From Acidimicrobiia bacterium (GTDB lineage Bacteria > Actinomycetota > Acidimicrobiia > Spongiisociales > Spongiisociaceae), in assembly GCA_022827785.1 (NCBI GenBank), contig JAJEIM010000033.1, forward strand, positions 1 through 64,000: DNA of 64,000 nucleotides. The letters run 5' to 3'. The translations under genes and the position numbers were made by a program. The notes under the pieces were generated by a model. The model worked only from the letters and a program-made list of their open reading frames with translations, had not been told where the DNA came from and searched no databases. This document shows, piece by piece, positions 7,398 to 16,287 of this stretch. Each line of letters opens with the position of its first letter. The first letter of the stretch is position 1.

Positions 7398-9395
7398 GTG
7401 AGCTTCGAGAACCTGCTGCGTCCCGGGTACATCAACCGGATGCACATGCGCAACCGGATCATCGTCGGCCCGATGGAGAAGTCGATGGCCGGCCCCGACG
7501 GATCGCTGAACGAGCGCTACATCGCCTACGCCCGGCGGCGTGCGATGGGCGGGGCGGCGCTGATCCAGCTCGAATCGACCTACGTGTCGCCGGAGGGTCG
7601 TGGCAACCCGTACCAGGTGGGGTGCCACGGGGATCACGTCATCCCGGCGCTCCGCCGGATGGCTCGAGAGATCCAGGCGCACGGCGCCAAGCTGGCCATG
7701 GAACTCCACCACGGTGGCCGCCAGGCCTCCATCACCTCCCACCATCGCCGCCCGATCGCTCCCTCGGCGATTCCCTCCACCTTCATGGATCCGGGGACGG
7801 TCCCCCGCCGGATGACGGAGGTCGACATCCGGCGGGTGATAGCCGACTTCGCCAGGGCCGCCGAGCGGTGCCTGGCGGCGGGTGTCGACATGATCCATCT
7901 GCATGGTGCGCACGGTTACCTGCTCGGGCAGTTCCTGTCCCCCCAGTCGAACCGGCGCACCGACGGATACGGAGGGTCTCTCGCCAACCGGGCCCGCTTC
8001 CCCTTGGAGGTTCTCGCCGCGGTCCGGCACGTGGTCGGACCCGGCTACCCGATCGGATACCGGATCTCGGCGGCCGAGTACGTGGAGGGTGGTCTGGAGG
8101 CGGATGAGTCGGCCCGCTTCGCGGTCATACTCGCCGATGCCGGGATCGACCTGATCGACGTGGCCGGAGGCACCTACGAGTCGATGTCGAAGATCTTCCA
8201 GGGACCCGAGGCCCCGAAGGGAGGCTTCGTCGCTGAGGCGGCGGCGATCCGCCGGGCGGTGGGTGACCGGGTCCCCGTGAGCGTGGCACAGCGCATGAAC
8301 GATCCGGTGTTCGCCGACCGGGTGATGGAGCGGGAGGGCTTCGAGTATGTCACCCTGGCTCGGGCCTTCCACGCCGATCCCGACTACGTGCACAAGCTGA
8401 CCGAAGGACGGGCCGACCGGATACTGCCCTGCATCGCTTGCAACACCTGCGCCAACCTGACCGTGGCCCGGACCCCGGCCGGGTGCGCCGCCAATCCCGC
8501 CAGCACCTACGAGCTCTCCCGGGACAGCTACCGACCAGCACCGGAGCGGGTGCGCGTCATGGTCGTCGGCGGCGGAGTGGCGGGCATGCACGCCGCCCGG
8601 TTCCTCGCCCTCCGCGGCCACGACGTCCTGCTGTGCGAGGCCACCGAGCGACTCGGTGGCCAGCTGCACTACGTGCGCGGTGCCCTGCCCGACTACGGGA
8701 ACCTGGTCGACTGGCTGGCCCTCGAGCTCGACGAGCTCGGAGTGAGGATCAGGACCGGCTACCGGGTCGGGATCCCCGAGGTCTCCGAGGCCGATCCCGA
8801 TGCGGTAGTGGTGGCGACCGGAGCGCAAGGAGGCTACCTGTGGGCGGGCACGCAGGATCCCACCGTCCCGATCTTCGATGTCCTCTCCGCACTGGAACGG
8901 CCGCCGGCCGAGTGGGAGCCGGATGTGGCCATGATCGGTGGCGACTTCGCAGCCTGCCTGGTGGCACAACACCTCCGCCGCTCCGGTGTCAGGGTCCACA
9001 TCATCGAACCCGGCGCCTCCCTTGCCAAGGACGGCGCCTTCACCGGGTTGCTCGTGGAGATGGAACTGGAGGCGGACGAGGGGGTCACCATCCACCGGGA
9101 AGCCACCGCGGAGTCGATCACCGGCGCCGGCGTGGTGTTCCAGAGCCTGGGGAAGAAAGGCCGGTTGGACGTGGGATCGGTCGTGATCGGCGGCCGTCGC
9201 CCCGCCTCGGAGCTCCCGGACGAGCTGAGGCGGGCCGGGCTACGAGCCGGCATCTACACGATCGGCGATGCGGTGCGGCCCAGAGACCTCTACGCCGCCG
9301 GCCAGGAAGCCGCCGACGTGGCCGAACGCATCGACCTCGACGGCCGCGCCCGTGTCCTGCGCGCCACTCCCGCGAGTCCAACCACCCCCGGCTGA
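7398..9395 (+). CDS. Old-Yellow-Enzyme/2,4-dienoyl-CoA reductase-type flavo-iron-sulfur oxidoreductase
   Basis: The 665-residue enzyme starts at GTG 7398; upstream codons overlap the previous gene and are rejected. Residues 1-340 form an FMN TIM barrel (IIVGPMEKSMA, HHGGRQ, HLHGAHGYLLGQFLSPQSNRR). A cysteine cluster CIACNTC...C follows, then an FAD/NAD(P) region from about residue 385 with VMVVGGGVAGMHAARFLA. Family members pass electrons from NAD(P)H through FAD, 4Fe-4S and FMN to reduce activated C=C bonds or demethylate amines. The Fe-S spacing here is C-x2-C-x2-C-x11-C, one residue shorter than the usual C-x2-C-x3-C-x11-C. Substrate unknown. Confidence 0.9.
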   Translation: MSFENLLRPGYINRMHMRNRIIVGPMEKSMAGPDGSLNERYIAYARRRAMGGAALIQLESTYVSPEGRGNPYQVGCHGDHVIPALRRMAREIQAHGAKLAMELHHGGRQASITSHHRRPIAPSAIPSTFMDPGTVPRRMTEVDIRRVIADFARAAERCLAAGVDMIHLHGAHGYLLGQFLSPQSNRRTDGYGGSLANRARFPLEVLAAVRHVVGPGYPIGYRISAAEYVEGGLEADESARFAVILADAGIDLIDVAGGTYESMSKIFQGPEAPKGGFVAEAAAIRRAVGDRVPVSVAQRMNDPVFADRVMEREGFEYVTLARAFHADPDYVHKLTEGRADRILPCIACNTCANLTVARTPAGCAANPASTYELSRDSYRPAPERVRVMVVGGGVAGMHAARFLALRGHDVLLCEATERLGGQLHYVRGALPDYGNLVDWLALELDELGVRIRTGYRVGIPEVSEADPDAVVVATGAQGGYLWAGTQDPTVPIFDVLSALERPPAEWEPDVAMIGGDFAACLVAQHLRRSGVRVHIIEPGASLAKDGAFTGLLVEMELEADEGVTIHREATAESITGAGVVFQSLGKKGRLDVGSVVIGGRRPASELPDELRRAGLRAGIYTIGDAVRPRDLYAAGQEAADVAERIDLDGRARVLRATPASPTTPG

Positions 9396-9454
9396 ACCCA
9401 CGCCCTCACACCCGGGGCATCAGAATTTTTTCGCGTTCTTGCTAGCAGCGCCCG

Positions 9455-9682
9455 AAACTGTCACACCCCCACCATACGTTGCCTATCGCCAAGCACCAGC
9501 ACCGGCCGATGAGGTGAGACCGATCGGAACGGCCGGCCCAAGGGAACATAAGGCTTACGGAGCGACAGCCGATCCCCGGCACCCAGCCGGGCAGGGCCGA
9601 CCACGCTCCAACCTGGGTGGTGGCGGCGGGGGAGGGCCCGGTGCGTTGCACCGGTTTTTCGCGACTTCTCGAACTTTGGGCA
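9455..9682 (-). repeat. Diverged inverted copy of the 220-bp intergenic repeat
   Basis: Read on the plus strand this matches the reverse complement of the repeats at 23354-23573 and 25031-25246: AACTGTCACACCCCCACCATAC near the left and GGTGGTGGCGGCGGGGGAGG then CCGGTTTTTCGCGACTTCT at the right. Identity is clearly lower than between the other two copies. It lies between two convergent genes, and the 35-bp hairpin units start 5 bases after it. Confidence 0.55.
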
Positions 9683-9686
9683 GAGG

Positions 9687-9737
9687 ACACCGCTAGCGGC
9701 GCCCAGGACCTCAGGAACACCGCACCACCAGCGGCGT
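9687..9737 (+). repeat. 35-bp hairpin repeat, two units
   Basis: ACACCGCTAGCGGCGC (9687-9702) and GCACCACCAGCGGCGT (9722-9737) are spaced exactly 35 bases apart and separated by CAGGACCTCAGGAACACC. The same unit with the same period occurs at 23599-23720 and 30335-30385. The site lies between the convergent stop codons of the reductase and the formylglycine-generating enzyme. Confidence 0.7.
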
Positions 9738-9765
9738 CCTGACCTGAGGTTCGCTCGGTGTGTGG

Positions 9766-10677
9766 TCAGGCACGTGATGCGCAGCGGAAACCCAGGTGGC
9801 TGGCGGAGGTGTCGATGGTCTGGGGTTGGCGGGCGGCCGGGCGGTAGCGGAAACAATACTGGATCGTGCACAGGTGGGATCCGCCCTTGATGGTGCGCGC
9901 GGGGAAGGGGCCGGGTTCCCGGATCGGGGCGAGGTGCTCGCTCCTCGGTGGGCCGCAGCACCGTGACCCGGCTGTCGGTGGCGCCTCCCTGTAGCGGGTG
10001 GAGGTCCACTCCCAGACGTTGCCGATCATGTCGTGCAGGCCGTAGCCGTTGGGGGCGTAGGAGCCGACCGGACTAGTCCGGGTCCAGCCATCCAACTCCG
10101 TGTTCTCGTAGGGGAACCGGCCCTGCCACGTATTGGCCAGCGGCGCGGTCTCCTGGACGTCCTGATCGCCCCACGCGAACTCGGCCCCCTCGAGGCCACC
10201 CCGGGCGGCGTGCTCCCACTCGGCCTCAGACGGAAGGCGCATGCCGGCCCAGCGGGCGAAGGCGACCGCATCGGGATACGCGACGTGGACCACGGGATGA
10301 TCCTCCAGTCCGTCCAGGGACGAGCCGGGCCCCAGCGGCCGGCGCCAGTCGGCGCCGGGAGTCCAGGCCCACCAGTTGCGGAAGTCCTGCAGGTCCACGG
10401 GCCCGTCCGTCATCCCGAACACCAGCGAGCCCGGCACCAGGTCCTGCGGTCGAGCTCCCGGGTAGTGGGCCGGGTCGGGAGGTCGCTCGGCGAAGGTCAC
10501 GTAGCCGGTATCGGCGACGAACTCCATGAAAATGCGGTTGGTCACCGGGCGGGCATCGATCCGGAAGGGGTCCACCAGCACCATGCGGGCTGGGCGCTCC
10601 TCCGGGTAGTGACAGTCGGATCCCATCAGGAACTCCCCGCCGGGGATCGGGATCTGCTGCTGGTCAGGTTGCGCCAT
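9766..10677 (-). CDS. Formylglycine-generating enzyme (SUMF1 family)
   Basis: The family oxidises a cysteine in a C-x-P-x-R motif of sulfatases to formylglycine, using copper and O2. The 303-residue protein has the FGE fold signatures PGGEFLMGSD, RLPSEAEWEHAARGG, NVWEWTSTRYRE and the active-site segment KGGSHLCTIQYCFRYRPAAR. Cys270 and Cys275 match the copper-binding pair of true FGEs, which separates it from cysteine-less SUMF1 relatives such as ergothioneine synthases. It is the last gene of a three-gene minus-strand operon (gap 33 bases). No sulfatase is encoded in this window, so its client must lie elsewhere. Confidence 0.9.
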   Translation of the reverse strand: MAQPDQQQIPIPGGEFLMGSDCHYPEERPARMVLVDPFRIDARPVTNRIFMEFVADTGYVTFAERPPDPAHYPGARPQDLVPGSLVFGMTDGPVDLQDFRNWWAWTPGADWRRPLGPGSSLDGLEDHPVVHVAYPDAVAFARWAGMRLPSEAEWEHAARGGLEGAEFAWGDQDVQETAPLANTWQGRFPYENTELDGWTRTSPVGSYAPNGYGLHDMIGNVWEWTSTRYREAPPTAGSRCCGPPRSEHLAPIREPGPFPARTIKGGSHLCTIQYCFRYRPAARQPQTIDTSASHLGFRCASRA

Positions 10678-10710
10678 CAGCCCACCGGCCGGTACCAGCT
10701 CGCCCGGGAT

Positions 10711-11952
10711 CTAGGTGGGCGAGCAGCGGCCCTGGGTGTCCTTGTAGACACGGCCTCCCTTGATGACCGCCACGATCCGGTCGGGTTCGGCAAGCACCCC
10801 GATCTCGTCGAGCGGCCGGCCCTCCACCAGGATCAGGTCCGCCTCCTTGCCCACCTCCACGGTGCCGATCCGGTCCTCCATGTAGAAGATCCGGGCGTTC
10901 ACCGTGGTCGCCGTGGCGATGGCTTCCGCAGCGCCCATGAACCTGGCCTTGTTGGGCAGCTCCCGGCCCCGCCTGTCCTGGAGCGGACCGACGATGTCGG
11001 ACCCGGAGCCGACCCGGACCCCTGTCTCCCCCATGATCTCGATGCTCCGGCCCACCTCCGACTCCACCGCCTGGAGCTTGGCGAGCTGGGACGGGGTGAG
11101 GCCGGCCCGCTCCGGATTCTCCAGCAGGTCGTACTTGACCGCCAGGGTCACCACCGCAAAGGCTTCGGAGCTCACGATCCGGCGGGCGGCGTCCTCGTCC
11201 AGGATGCTGGCGTGCTCGATGGAGCGGATGCCGGCCGCTAGTGCCCGGCGGATGGCGTCAGAGGTGTGGCAGTGGGCCAGCACGTAGGTGTGCCAGTCGG
11301 CGGCCGCCTCCACCGCGGCGCGAAGCTCCTCGTGGCTGAACTGGAGGCTGTCGAAGGGATCGGTCGGCGACAGCACCCCGCCCGAGCCGAACACCTTCAC
11401 CTGCGTGGCGCCCTTGCGAAGCTGTTCGCGGGCCGCACGGCGCACCTGGTCGGGACCGTCCACCACCTCGGGGGTGGCCAACAGTCCGGGGATGCTGCCG
11501 CGGGGGTGGGCGTGGTGATGGGCGTGCCTCAGGTCCCCATGGCCACCGGTCTGGGATAGCACCGACCCCGACGGAAGGATGCGGGGCCCGTCGATCTCGC
11601 CTCGCTCCACCAGCCGGGCCCAGTGCGGGTCCAGGCCCCCCGCGTCCCGGACGGTGGTGAAACCCTCCTGGAGGGTGTTCTCGATAACTCGCCGCACGGT
11701 GAACACGTAGTCGATCCAGGGCAGGTCGCCCACATCGCCCGCCGACGACACCAGGCCCATATGGACATGGGCATCGGTGAGGCCCGGCATGAGCGTCAGC
11801 CCGGTGGCGTCGATCACCTGATCGGGCGAACTCCCCGCCCCCGGCCCGATCCCGCTGATCAACGACCCCGACACGGCCACGTCCATGCCCGCCCGGGGGT
11901 CGGCGCCGGTGCAGTCCAGCAGTTCGGCATTGCGGATTACGAGGCTGGTCAT
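10711..11952 (-). CDS. Amidohydrolase superfamily protein
   Basis: A 413-residue metal-dependent hydrolase. It shows the first metal motif H-x-H in GLTDAHVHMG, VKVFGSGGVLSPTDP around the third strand, later His ligands in AHCHT and SIEHAS, and the terminal Asp in GSGSDIVG. The C-terminus (GTVEVGKEADLILVEGRPLDEI) is the usual beta-sandwich closure. It resembles the imidazolonepropionase/prolidase-like branch, which cleaves cyclic or peptide-like amides; the exact substrate is unknown. Its start overlaps the stop of the NicX-like gene by 4 bases (ATGA), so the two are translationally coupled. Confidence 0.88.
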   Translation of the reverse strand: MTSLVIRNAELLDCTGADPRAGMDVAVSGSLISGIGPGAGSSPDQVIDATGLTLMPGLTDAHVHMGLVSSAGDVGDLPWIDYVFTVRRVIENTLQEGFTTVRDAGGLDPHWARLVERGEIDGPRILPSGSVLSQTGGHGDLRHAHHHAHPRGSIPGLLATPEVVDGPDQVRRAAREQLRKGATQVKVFGSGGVLSPTDPFDSLQFSHEELRAAVEAAADWHTYVLAHCHTSDAIRRALAAGIRSIEHASILDEDAARRIVSSEAFAVVTLAVKYDLLENPERAGLTPSQLAKLQAVESEVGRSIEIMGETGVRVGSGSDIVGPLQDRRGRELPNKARFMGAAEAIATATTVNARIFYMEDRIGTVEVGKEADLILVEGRPLDEIGVLAEPDRIVAVIKGGRVYKDTQGRCSPT

Positions 11953-13001
11953 TCGCTGGGTCCTTCCTGGTAGTCGAGTCGGAGCTCGGGGATGACGAAG
12001 CTCCCCCGGTCGATGATCTGGCGGTCGTCCACCCAGATGGAGTGGTTACGGGTGGGGATGTCGAAGTGGAACGGAGCCCGGTTCTCCCCCTTGAGGATTC
12101 TCACGAAATTGGCGCCGAACGCGATGAGCATGTTGCCGTAGTAGCTCTCGGTGTCCATCACACCCCCCGACTCCCAGAAGCGGAGACCGAGGGCGTTCCA
12201 GTTGGCCCGGTGCTCGTATCCCCACCCGATGTGGGACACGCCGTAGGAGCGCCTGTCCCCCGGCGACTCGAAGTGATCCCGCGCCAGCCGGGCGTCGGCT
12301 CCTCCCTCGATGGAGACGACGCTCCCCTCACGGAGCTCCATCGTGACGGGAGACATCACGTAGCGGCCCAGGTTGAGCAGGCAGTCGCCCTCGTCCAGCA
12401 CCAGGGTGCCTTCGGCCGAATGCTCCAGCGGCGCCACCACGACCTGGCCCGAAGGCCAGTGGTCCCAGCGTCCCGGCGTGTCGGTGTACCCGTACTGGGT
12501 CATCACCGGGCGCCCCTCGTAGCTCAGGGTGAGATCGGTCCCGGCCTCGGACTCGATGCGCAGCGTGGTCCCGGCCGCCAGCAGTGCTTCGCTGACCTCC
12601 GCCCGCCGCCGTATCTCGGGGATGGGGAACATGCGGCGGAGCATGTCCTCCGGCTCCAGGAGCATCAGCGTGCGCGCCCCGGCGTCGAGAGCCTCGTTGT
12701 GGGCGTCGCTGTAGATCCACTCGGTGGTGGCGGTCACCACCACCAGGTCGGATCCCTTCCAGGCATCGACGATCGCCCGGGACTTCATCCAGCTCTCGTC
12801 GGCGGCCACCACGATCTGGAAGTAGTCGGCACCCAGCACTCGCGCCGCCGCCGCCAGGGCGATGCTGTACACCTGGTTACTCATGGTGTCGGTGAACCCC
12901 AGCACCGTCTCGCCCGGCTTCACCTTGCACAACTCCAGGTGGTCCCGGAACAGGGGGACCAGCTCCGCTCCGGTGGCGGCAGTGGTCGGAACTCGACGCA
13001 T
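11949..13001 (-). CDS. 2,5-dihydroxypyridine 5,6-dioxygenase (NicX)-like metalloenzyme
   Basis: The 350-residue protein resembles NicX, the iron enzyme that opens 2,5-dihydroxypyridine in nicotinate breakdown and shares a fold with M29 aminopeptidases. The block TQYGYTDTPGRWDHWPSG, then SAEGTLVLDEGD, is characteristic. The metal ligands appear kept: His in SHIGWG, and His and Asp in FHFDIPTRN. The start at 13001 has an AAAGGCAGG site; the longer frame upstream is antisense to the divergent oxidoreductase gene. Coupling to an amidohydrolase suggests ring opening followed by amide hydrolysis of an N-heterocycle, which is an inference. Confidence 0.85.
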   Translation of the reverse strand: MRRVPTTAATGAELVPLFRDHLELCKVKPGETVLGFTDTMSNQVYSIALAAAARVLGADYFQIVVAADESWMKSRAIVDAWKGSDLVVVTATTEWIYSDAHNEALDAGARTLMLLEPEDMLRRMFPIPEIRRRAEVSEALLAAGTTLRIESEAGTDLTLSYEGRPVMTQYGYTDTPGRWDHWPSGQVVVAPLEHSAEGTLVLDEGDCLLNLGRYVMSPVTMELREGSVVSIEGGADARLARDHFESPGDRRSYGVSHIGWGYEHRANWNALGLRFWESGGVMDTESYYGNMLIAFGANFVRILKGENRAPFHFDIPTRNHSIWVDDRQIIDRGSFVIPELRLDYQEGPSE

Positions 13002-13092
13002 GGGCCCTGCCTTTCTCGGGACGCTGCGGGCGTATACTACGGCCGATGCTGAGGGCCTCCCTCCTTCGCTCGCTCCCCTCTCCTCCTCCGGC

Positions 13093-14136
13093 GTGAGCCT
13101 CCGCTTCGGTCTGATCGGTACCGGGGGTGGCGGCCACCTCTTCGCCGGCGCACTTGCCGGACGGCCCGGGGGCGCCGAACTGGTCGCGGTCTGCTCCCGC
13201 AACCGGCAGAAGGCGGCCGACTTCGGCGCCGGATACGGAGTGACCGAGGTCCACACCGATTGGCGCGACCTGATCCGGGCCGACCTCGACGCCGTCTGCC
13301 TGGCCTCCCCCACCGGCGACCACGCCCGGATGGCCGTGGAAGCCGCGTCCCAGGGCCTGCACGTGCTCACGGAGAAGCCCATCGCCGCCACCGTGGCAGA
13401 CGCAGACCGGATGATCGAGGCCTGCCGGAGGGCCGGGGTGACGCTGGGTTGCATCTACATGTACCGCTTCCTGGAGACCGCCGTCCAGATGAAGAATGCC
13501 ATCACCGGTGGCCTGATCGGACGGCCCCTCATGGCGGAGTGCTCCGGGCTGTTCTACCGCGACCAGCCCTACTACGACTCCGGTGAGTGGCGGGGCAGGT
13601 GGGAGTCCGAGGGCGGCGGGTCGCTGGTGACCCAGACCAGCCACACGCTGGACCTGATGCTGTGGATGCTGGGTGACGTCGAGGAGGCGCTGGCCTTCTA
13701 CAGCACCTCGCCGCTCCACCGCATCGAGGTGGAGGACATCACCGTGGGCCTGCTCCGGTTCACCGGCGGCGTCCTGGCCACCCTGCTCAGCACCACAGCC
13801 GCCGTACCTCCCCAGCCCCGGTACCTCACCGTCCGCGGCACCGAGGGGACGGTGAGTCTGGTCGATGACCGGCTGGCCCGATGGGATGTGCCCGGAGGCC
13901 CTTCCCCCGAGATCGAGGAGCTCATGAACGCCGGGCCGGTCGACCGGGGAGACACCCTCACCCAGGCCGGCTTCGCCGACTCCAGCCTGCACCTCCTCCA
14001 GATGGAGGACTTCGTGGCGGCGGTCGCCGAGGGCCGTTCCCCGCTGGTGGACGGCCGGGAGGGCCGCCGCACCACCGCGGTGATGGAGGCCCTCTACGAG
14101 TCGGCCCGCCTGGGTCGGGCGATCAGACCGGCCTGA
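13093..14136 (+). CDS. Gfo/Idh/MocA family NAD(P)-dependent oxidoreductase
   Basis: The 347-residue protein has a Rossmann N-terminus (FGLIGTGGGGHLFAGALAG), the family motif LTEKPIAATVADADRMIEAC with the conserved Lys-Pro, and a C-terminal sheet domain with GGSLVTQTSHTLDLMLWMLG containing the typical catalytic His. Members interconvert hydroxyl and keto groups on sugars, inositols or similar compounds. The start is GTG at 13093. It is divergent from the NicX-like operon with about 90 bases between, so the two may share control. Substrate not predictable. Confidence 0.9.
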   Translation: MSLRFGLIGTGGGGHLFAGALAGRPGGAELVAVCSRNRQKAADFGAGYGVTEVHTDWRDLIRADLDAVCLASPTGDHARMAVEAASQGLHVLTEKPIAATVADADRMIEACRRAGVTLGCIYMYRFLETAVQMKNAITGGLIGRPLMAECSGLFYRDQPYYDSGEWRGRWESEGGGSLVTQTSHTLDLMLWMLGDVEEALAFYSTSPLHRIEVEDITVGLLRFTGGVLATLLSTTAAVPPQPRYLTVRGTEGTVSLVDDRLARWDVPGGPSPEIEELMNAGPVDRGDTLTQAGFADSSLHLLQMEDFVAAVAEGRSPLVDGREGRRTTAVMEALYESARLGRAIRPA

Positions 14137-14218
14137 GCCGGTGGCGAGGCGCCCCGGCTATCTGTACTGACCGGAACGGTCTACACTCCGTCAGCTTGCC
14201 GGAGAGATTGGGGAACGG

Positions 14219-15223
14219 GTGACCATCGGCCTGATGGGATTCGGACGGATCGGGCGCAACGTGTTCCGCCAGATCGGCCGCGACGGGGAGACACCCGTGG
14301 CAGCGATAGTCGATATCGCGGACCCGGAAGCGCTGGCGTACCTGCTCAAGTACGACTCGATCTACGGCCCCTACCCCGAGCCGGTGTCGCTCGAGGACGG
14401 CGCCCTGGTCGTCGGATCCTCCCGCATCCCGCTCATCAACGGGGCCGAGCCGGGAGACGTGGACTGGGATGCTCTCGGGGTGGAGACGGTCGTGCAGGCC
14501 ACGGGCAAGTTCCGTACAGCCGCATGGTGCAACCGGCACCTGGACGCCGGAGCCAGGAGGGTGATCCTCGCCTCGACACCTGAGAAGCCCGGCGACCTCC
14601 CGCTGCTGCTGAGCGGCGTCACGGACGAAGTACTCGAAGACGGCCCACCGGTGGTGGCGACAGGCTCCAACACCTCGAACGCTATGGCCCCGCTGATCCG
14701 GATCCTCGACCGGCACTTCGGGATCGATCAGATGTTCTTCACCACCATCCACGCCTACACCAACCGCGCCCGGCTCGGAGACGTGCCCAGCGGCGGCTTC
14801 AGGGCCAGCCGGGCGGCGGGCGAGAACATCATCCCGGTCACCAGCAACACCGACGACATCCTCTCCGGCGTCTTCCCCCATCTCGCGGGCCGCATCTCCT
14901 CCAAGGCCCTCAACGTTCCCGTTGACGACGGGTCGACCGTCGACGCGGTGACCCGCCTCCGGAGCGAGACGACCGGGAGCGAGGTCAACGAGGCGGTAAG
15001 GGAGGCATGCCGCACCGGCTATCAGGGTGTTTTCGGCTTCACGGACGACCCGATCGTGTCGAGCGACGTGCGGGGGTCGACCTACTCGGGAATCTTCGAC
15101 AGCCTGTCCACGATGGTGATCGGGGGCAACCTGTTGAAGACGATCGTCTGGTTCGACACCGGGTGGGGCTACGCGGCCCGGATCGTCGAGCTGCTCCGCC
15201 GGTACCACTCCGGAGGGGATTGA
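14219..15223 (+). CDS. GAPDH-like protein lacking the catalytic cysteine
   Basis: This 334-residue protein keeps the GAPDH architecture: NAD fold (IGLMGFGRIGRNVFRQIG), the His motif FFTTIHAYTN (His178) and a normal C-terminus (WFDTGWGYAARIVELL). The active-site loop that should read SNASCTTNCLAP is ATGSNTSNAMAP, so the nucleophile Cys is Asn151 and the second Cys is Ala155. The phosphate-site motif STGAA is changed to TSNTDD and the conserved Arg of MAFRVP is Asn232. It cannot carry out normal GAPDH chemistry. The stop is one base before the ATG of a canonical GAPDH gene, so the pair is co-translated; a structural or regulatory partner role is an inference. Confidence 0.9.
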   Translation: MTIGLMGFGRIGRNVFRQIGRDGETPVAAIVDIADPEALAYLLKYDSIYGPYPEPVSLEDGALVVGSSRIPLINGAEPGDVDWDALGVETVVQATGKFRTAAWCNRHLDAGARRVILASTPEKPGDLPLLLSGVTDEVLEDGPPVVATGSNTSNAMAPLIRILDRHFGIDQMFFTTIHAYTNRARLGDVPSGGFRASRAAGENIIPVTSNTDDILSGVFPHLAGRISSKALNVPVDDGSTVDAVTRLRSETTGSEVNEAVREACRTGYQGVFGFTDDPIVSSDVRGSTYSGIFDSLSTMVIGGNLLKTIVWFDTGWGYAARIVELLRRYHSGGD

Positions 15224-15224
15224 C

Positions 15225-16244
15225 ATGACCACGAGGGTTGCCATAAACGGCTTCGGCCGGATCGGGAGAGCGGTCCTGCGGATCATCCTCAGCCGCCCCT
15301 CCTCCCCGATCGAGGTGGTGGCGATCAACGATCTGGCCGACCACGAGGTCCTCGCCTACCTGCTCCGGCGCGACTCGGTGATGGGCACCCTGGAGAACAG
15401 GGTGACGGTACGGGACGGGAGGATGACCGTCGGTGGTCACCACATCCTGATGGTGCGGGAGTCCTCGCCGACCGCCCTGCCATGGCGCGACCTCGGCGTG
15501 GACGTGGTGATCGAGTCCACGGGGGCCTTCCGTACCAGAGACCTGCTCGAGAAGCACCTGGAAGCCGGGGCCGGAAGGGTCCTGCTCACGGTGCCCGCCA
15601 AGGACGGCATCGATTCCACCGTCGTGCTCGGCGTCAACGAGGGGGATGTCAAGGCCACGGACCGGATCGTCTCGAACGCATCCTGCACCACCAACTGCCT
15701 GGCCCCGGTCGCCAAGGTGCTGGATGACGAGTTCGGCATCGTGCGGGGCGTCATGACCACCGTCCACGCCTACACGAACGATCAGCGGCTGGCCGACGTG
15801 CCCCACAAGGACCTGCGCCGTTCCAGAGCGGCGACCGAGAACATAATCCCCACCTCGACCGGCGCCGCCAGGGCGGTCGGGACGGTGCTGCCGGCCGTCT
15901 CCGGGAAGCTGGACGGGATGGCCATGCGAGTCCCCGTACCCGACGGATCCCTCGTGGAACTGGTGGCCGAGCTGTCCACCGACGTGGACGTCGGGACAGT
16001 GAACGGAGCGCTGCGGCGCGCCGCCCGCGGGCCGATGCGAAACGTCCTCCAGTACTCGGAGGAGCCGCTGGTGTCGTCCGACATAATCGGGAATGCTCAC
16101 TCCTCCATCTTTGACGCCGGGGGAACCGAGGTGCTGGGCAAGCGGCTTGTCAAGATCGTGTCCTGGTACGACAACGAGTGGGGATACTCCAGCCGGGTAG
16201 TAGACCTGATCGAACTCCTCGGCTCATTGCCCGCACCCGCCTAG
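15225..16244 (+). CDS. gap: Glyceraldehyde-3-phosphate dehydrogenase
   Basis: A canonical 339-residue type I GAPDH that oxidises glyceraldehyde 3-phosphate to 1,3-bisphosphoglycerate. It has the NAD motif INGFGRIGRAVLRI, catalytic loop SNASCTTNCLAP, His in TTVHAYTNDQ, phosphate-site NIIPTSTGAARAVG and the end motif WYDNEWGYSSRVVDL. The aligned changes in the upstream paralogue (14219-15223) are therefore not a general feature of this genome's GAPDHs. It starts one base after the upstream stop and converges on the enolase-superfamily gene with 43 bases between. Confidence 0.97.
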   Translation: MTTRVAINGFGRIGRAVLRIILSRPSSPIEVVAINDLADHEVLAYLLRRDSVMGTLENRVTVRDGRMTVGGHHILMVRESSPTALPWRDLGVDVVIESTGAFRTRDLLEKHLEAGAGRVLLTVPAKDGIDSTVVLGVNEGDVKATDRIVSNASCTTNCLAPVAKVLDDEFGIVRGVMTTVHAYTNDQRLADVPHKDLRRSRAATENIIPTSTGAARAVGTVLPAVSGKLDGMAMRVPVPDGSLVELVAELSTDVDVGTVNGALRRAARGPMRNVLQYSEEPLVSSDIIGNAHSSIFDAGGTEVLGKRLVKIVSWYDNEWGYSSRVVDLIELLGSLPAPA

Positions 16245-16287
16245 CCCTGCCTGCCCGCCCGGGTGCCGAGGGATGCGGGGGCGCCGG

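Noticed and set aside
13002-13454. N-terminal extension of the NicX-like protein
   Set aside because: It overlaps the divergent Gfo/Idh/MocA gene in antisense, and the start at 13001 has a proper ribosome-binding site.
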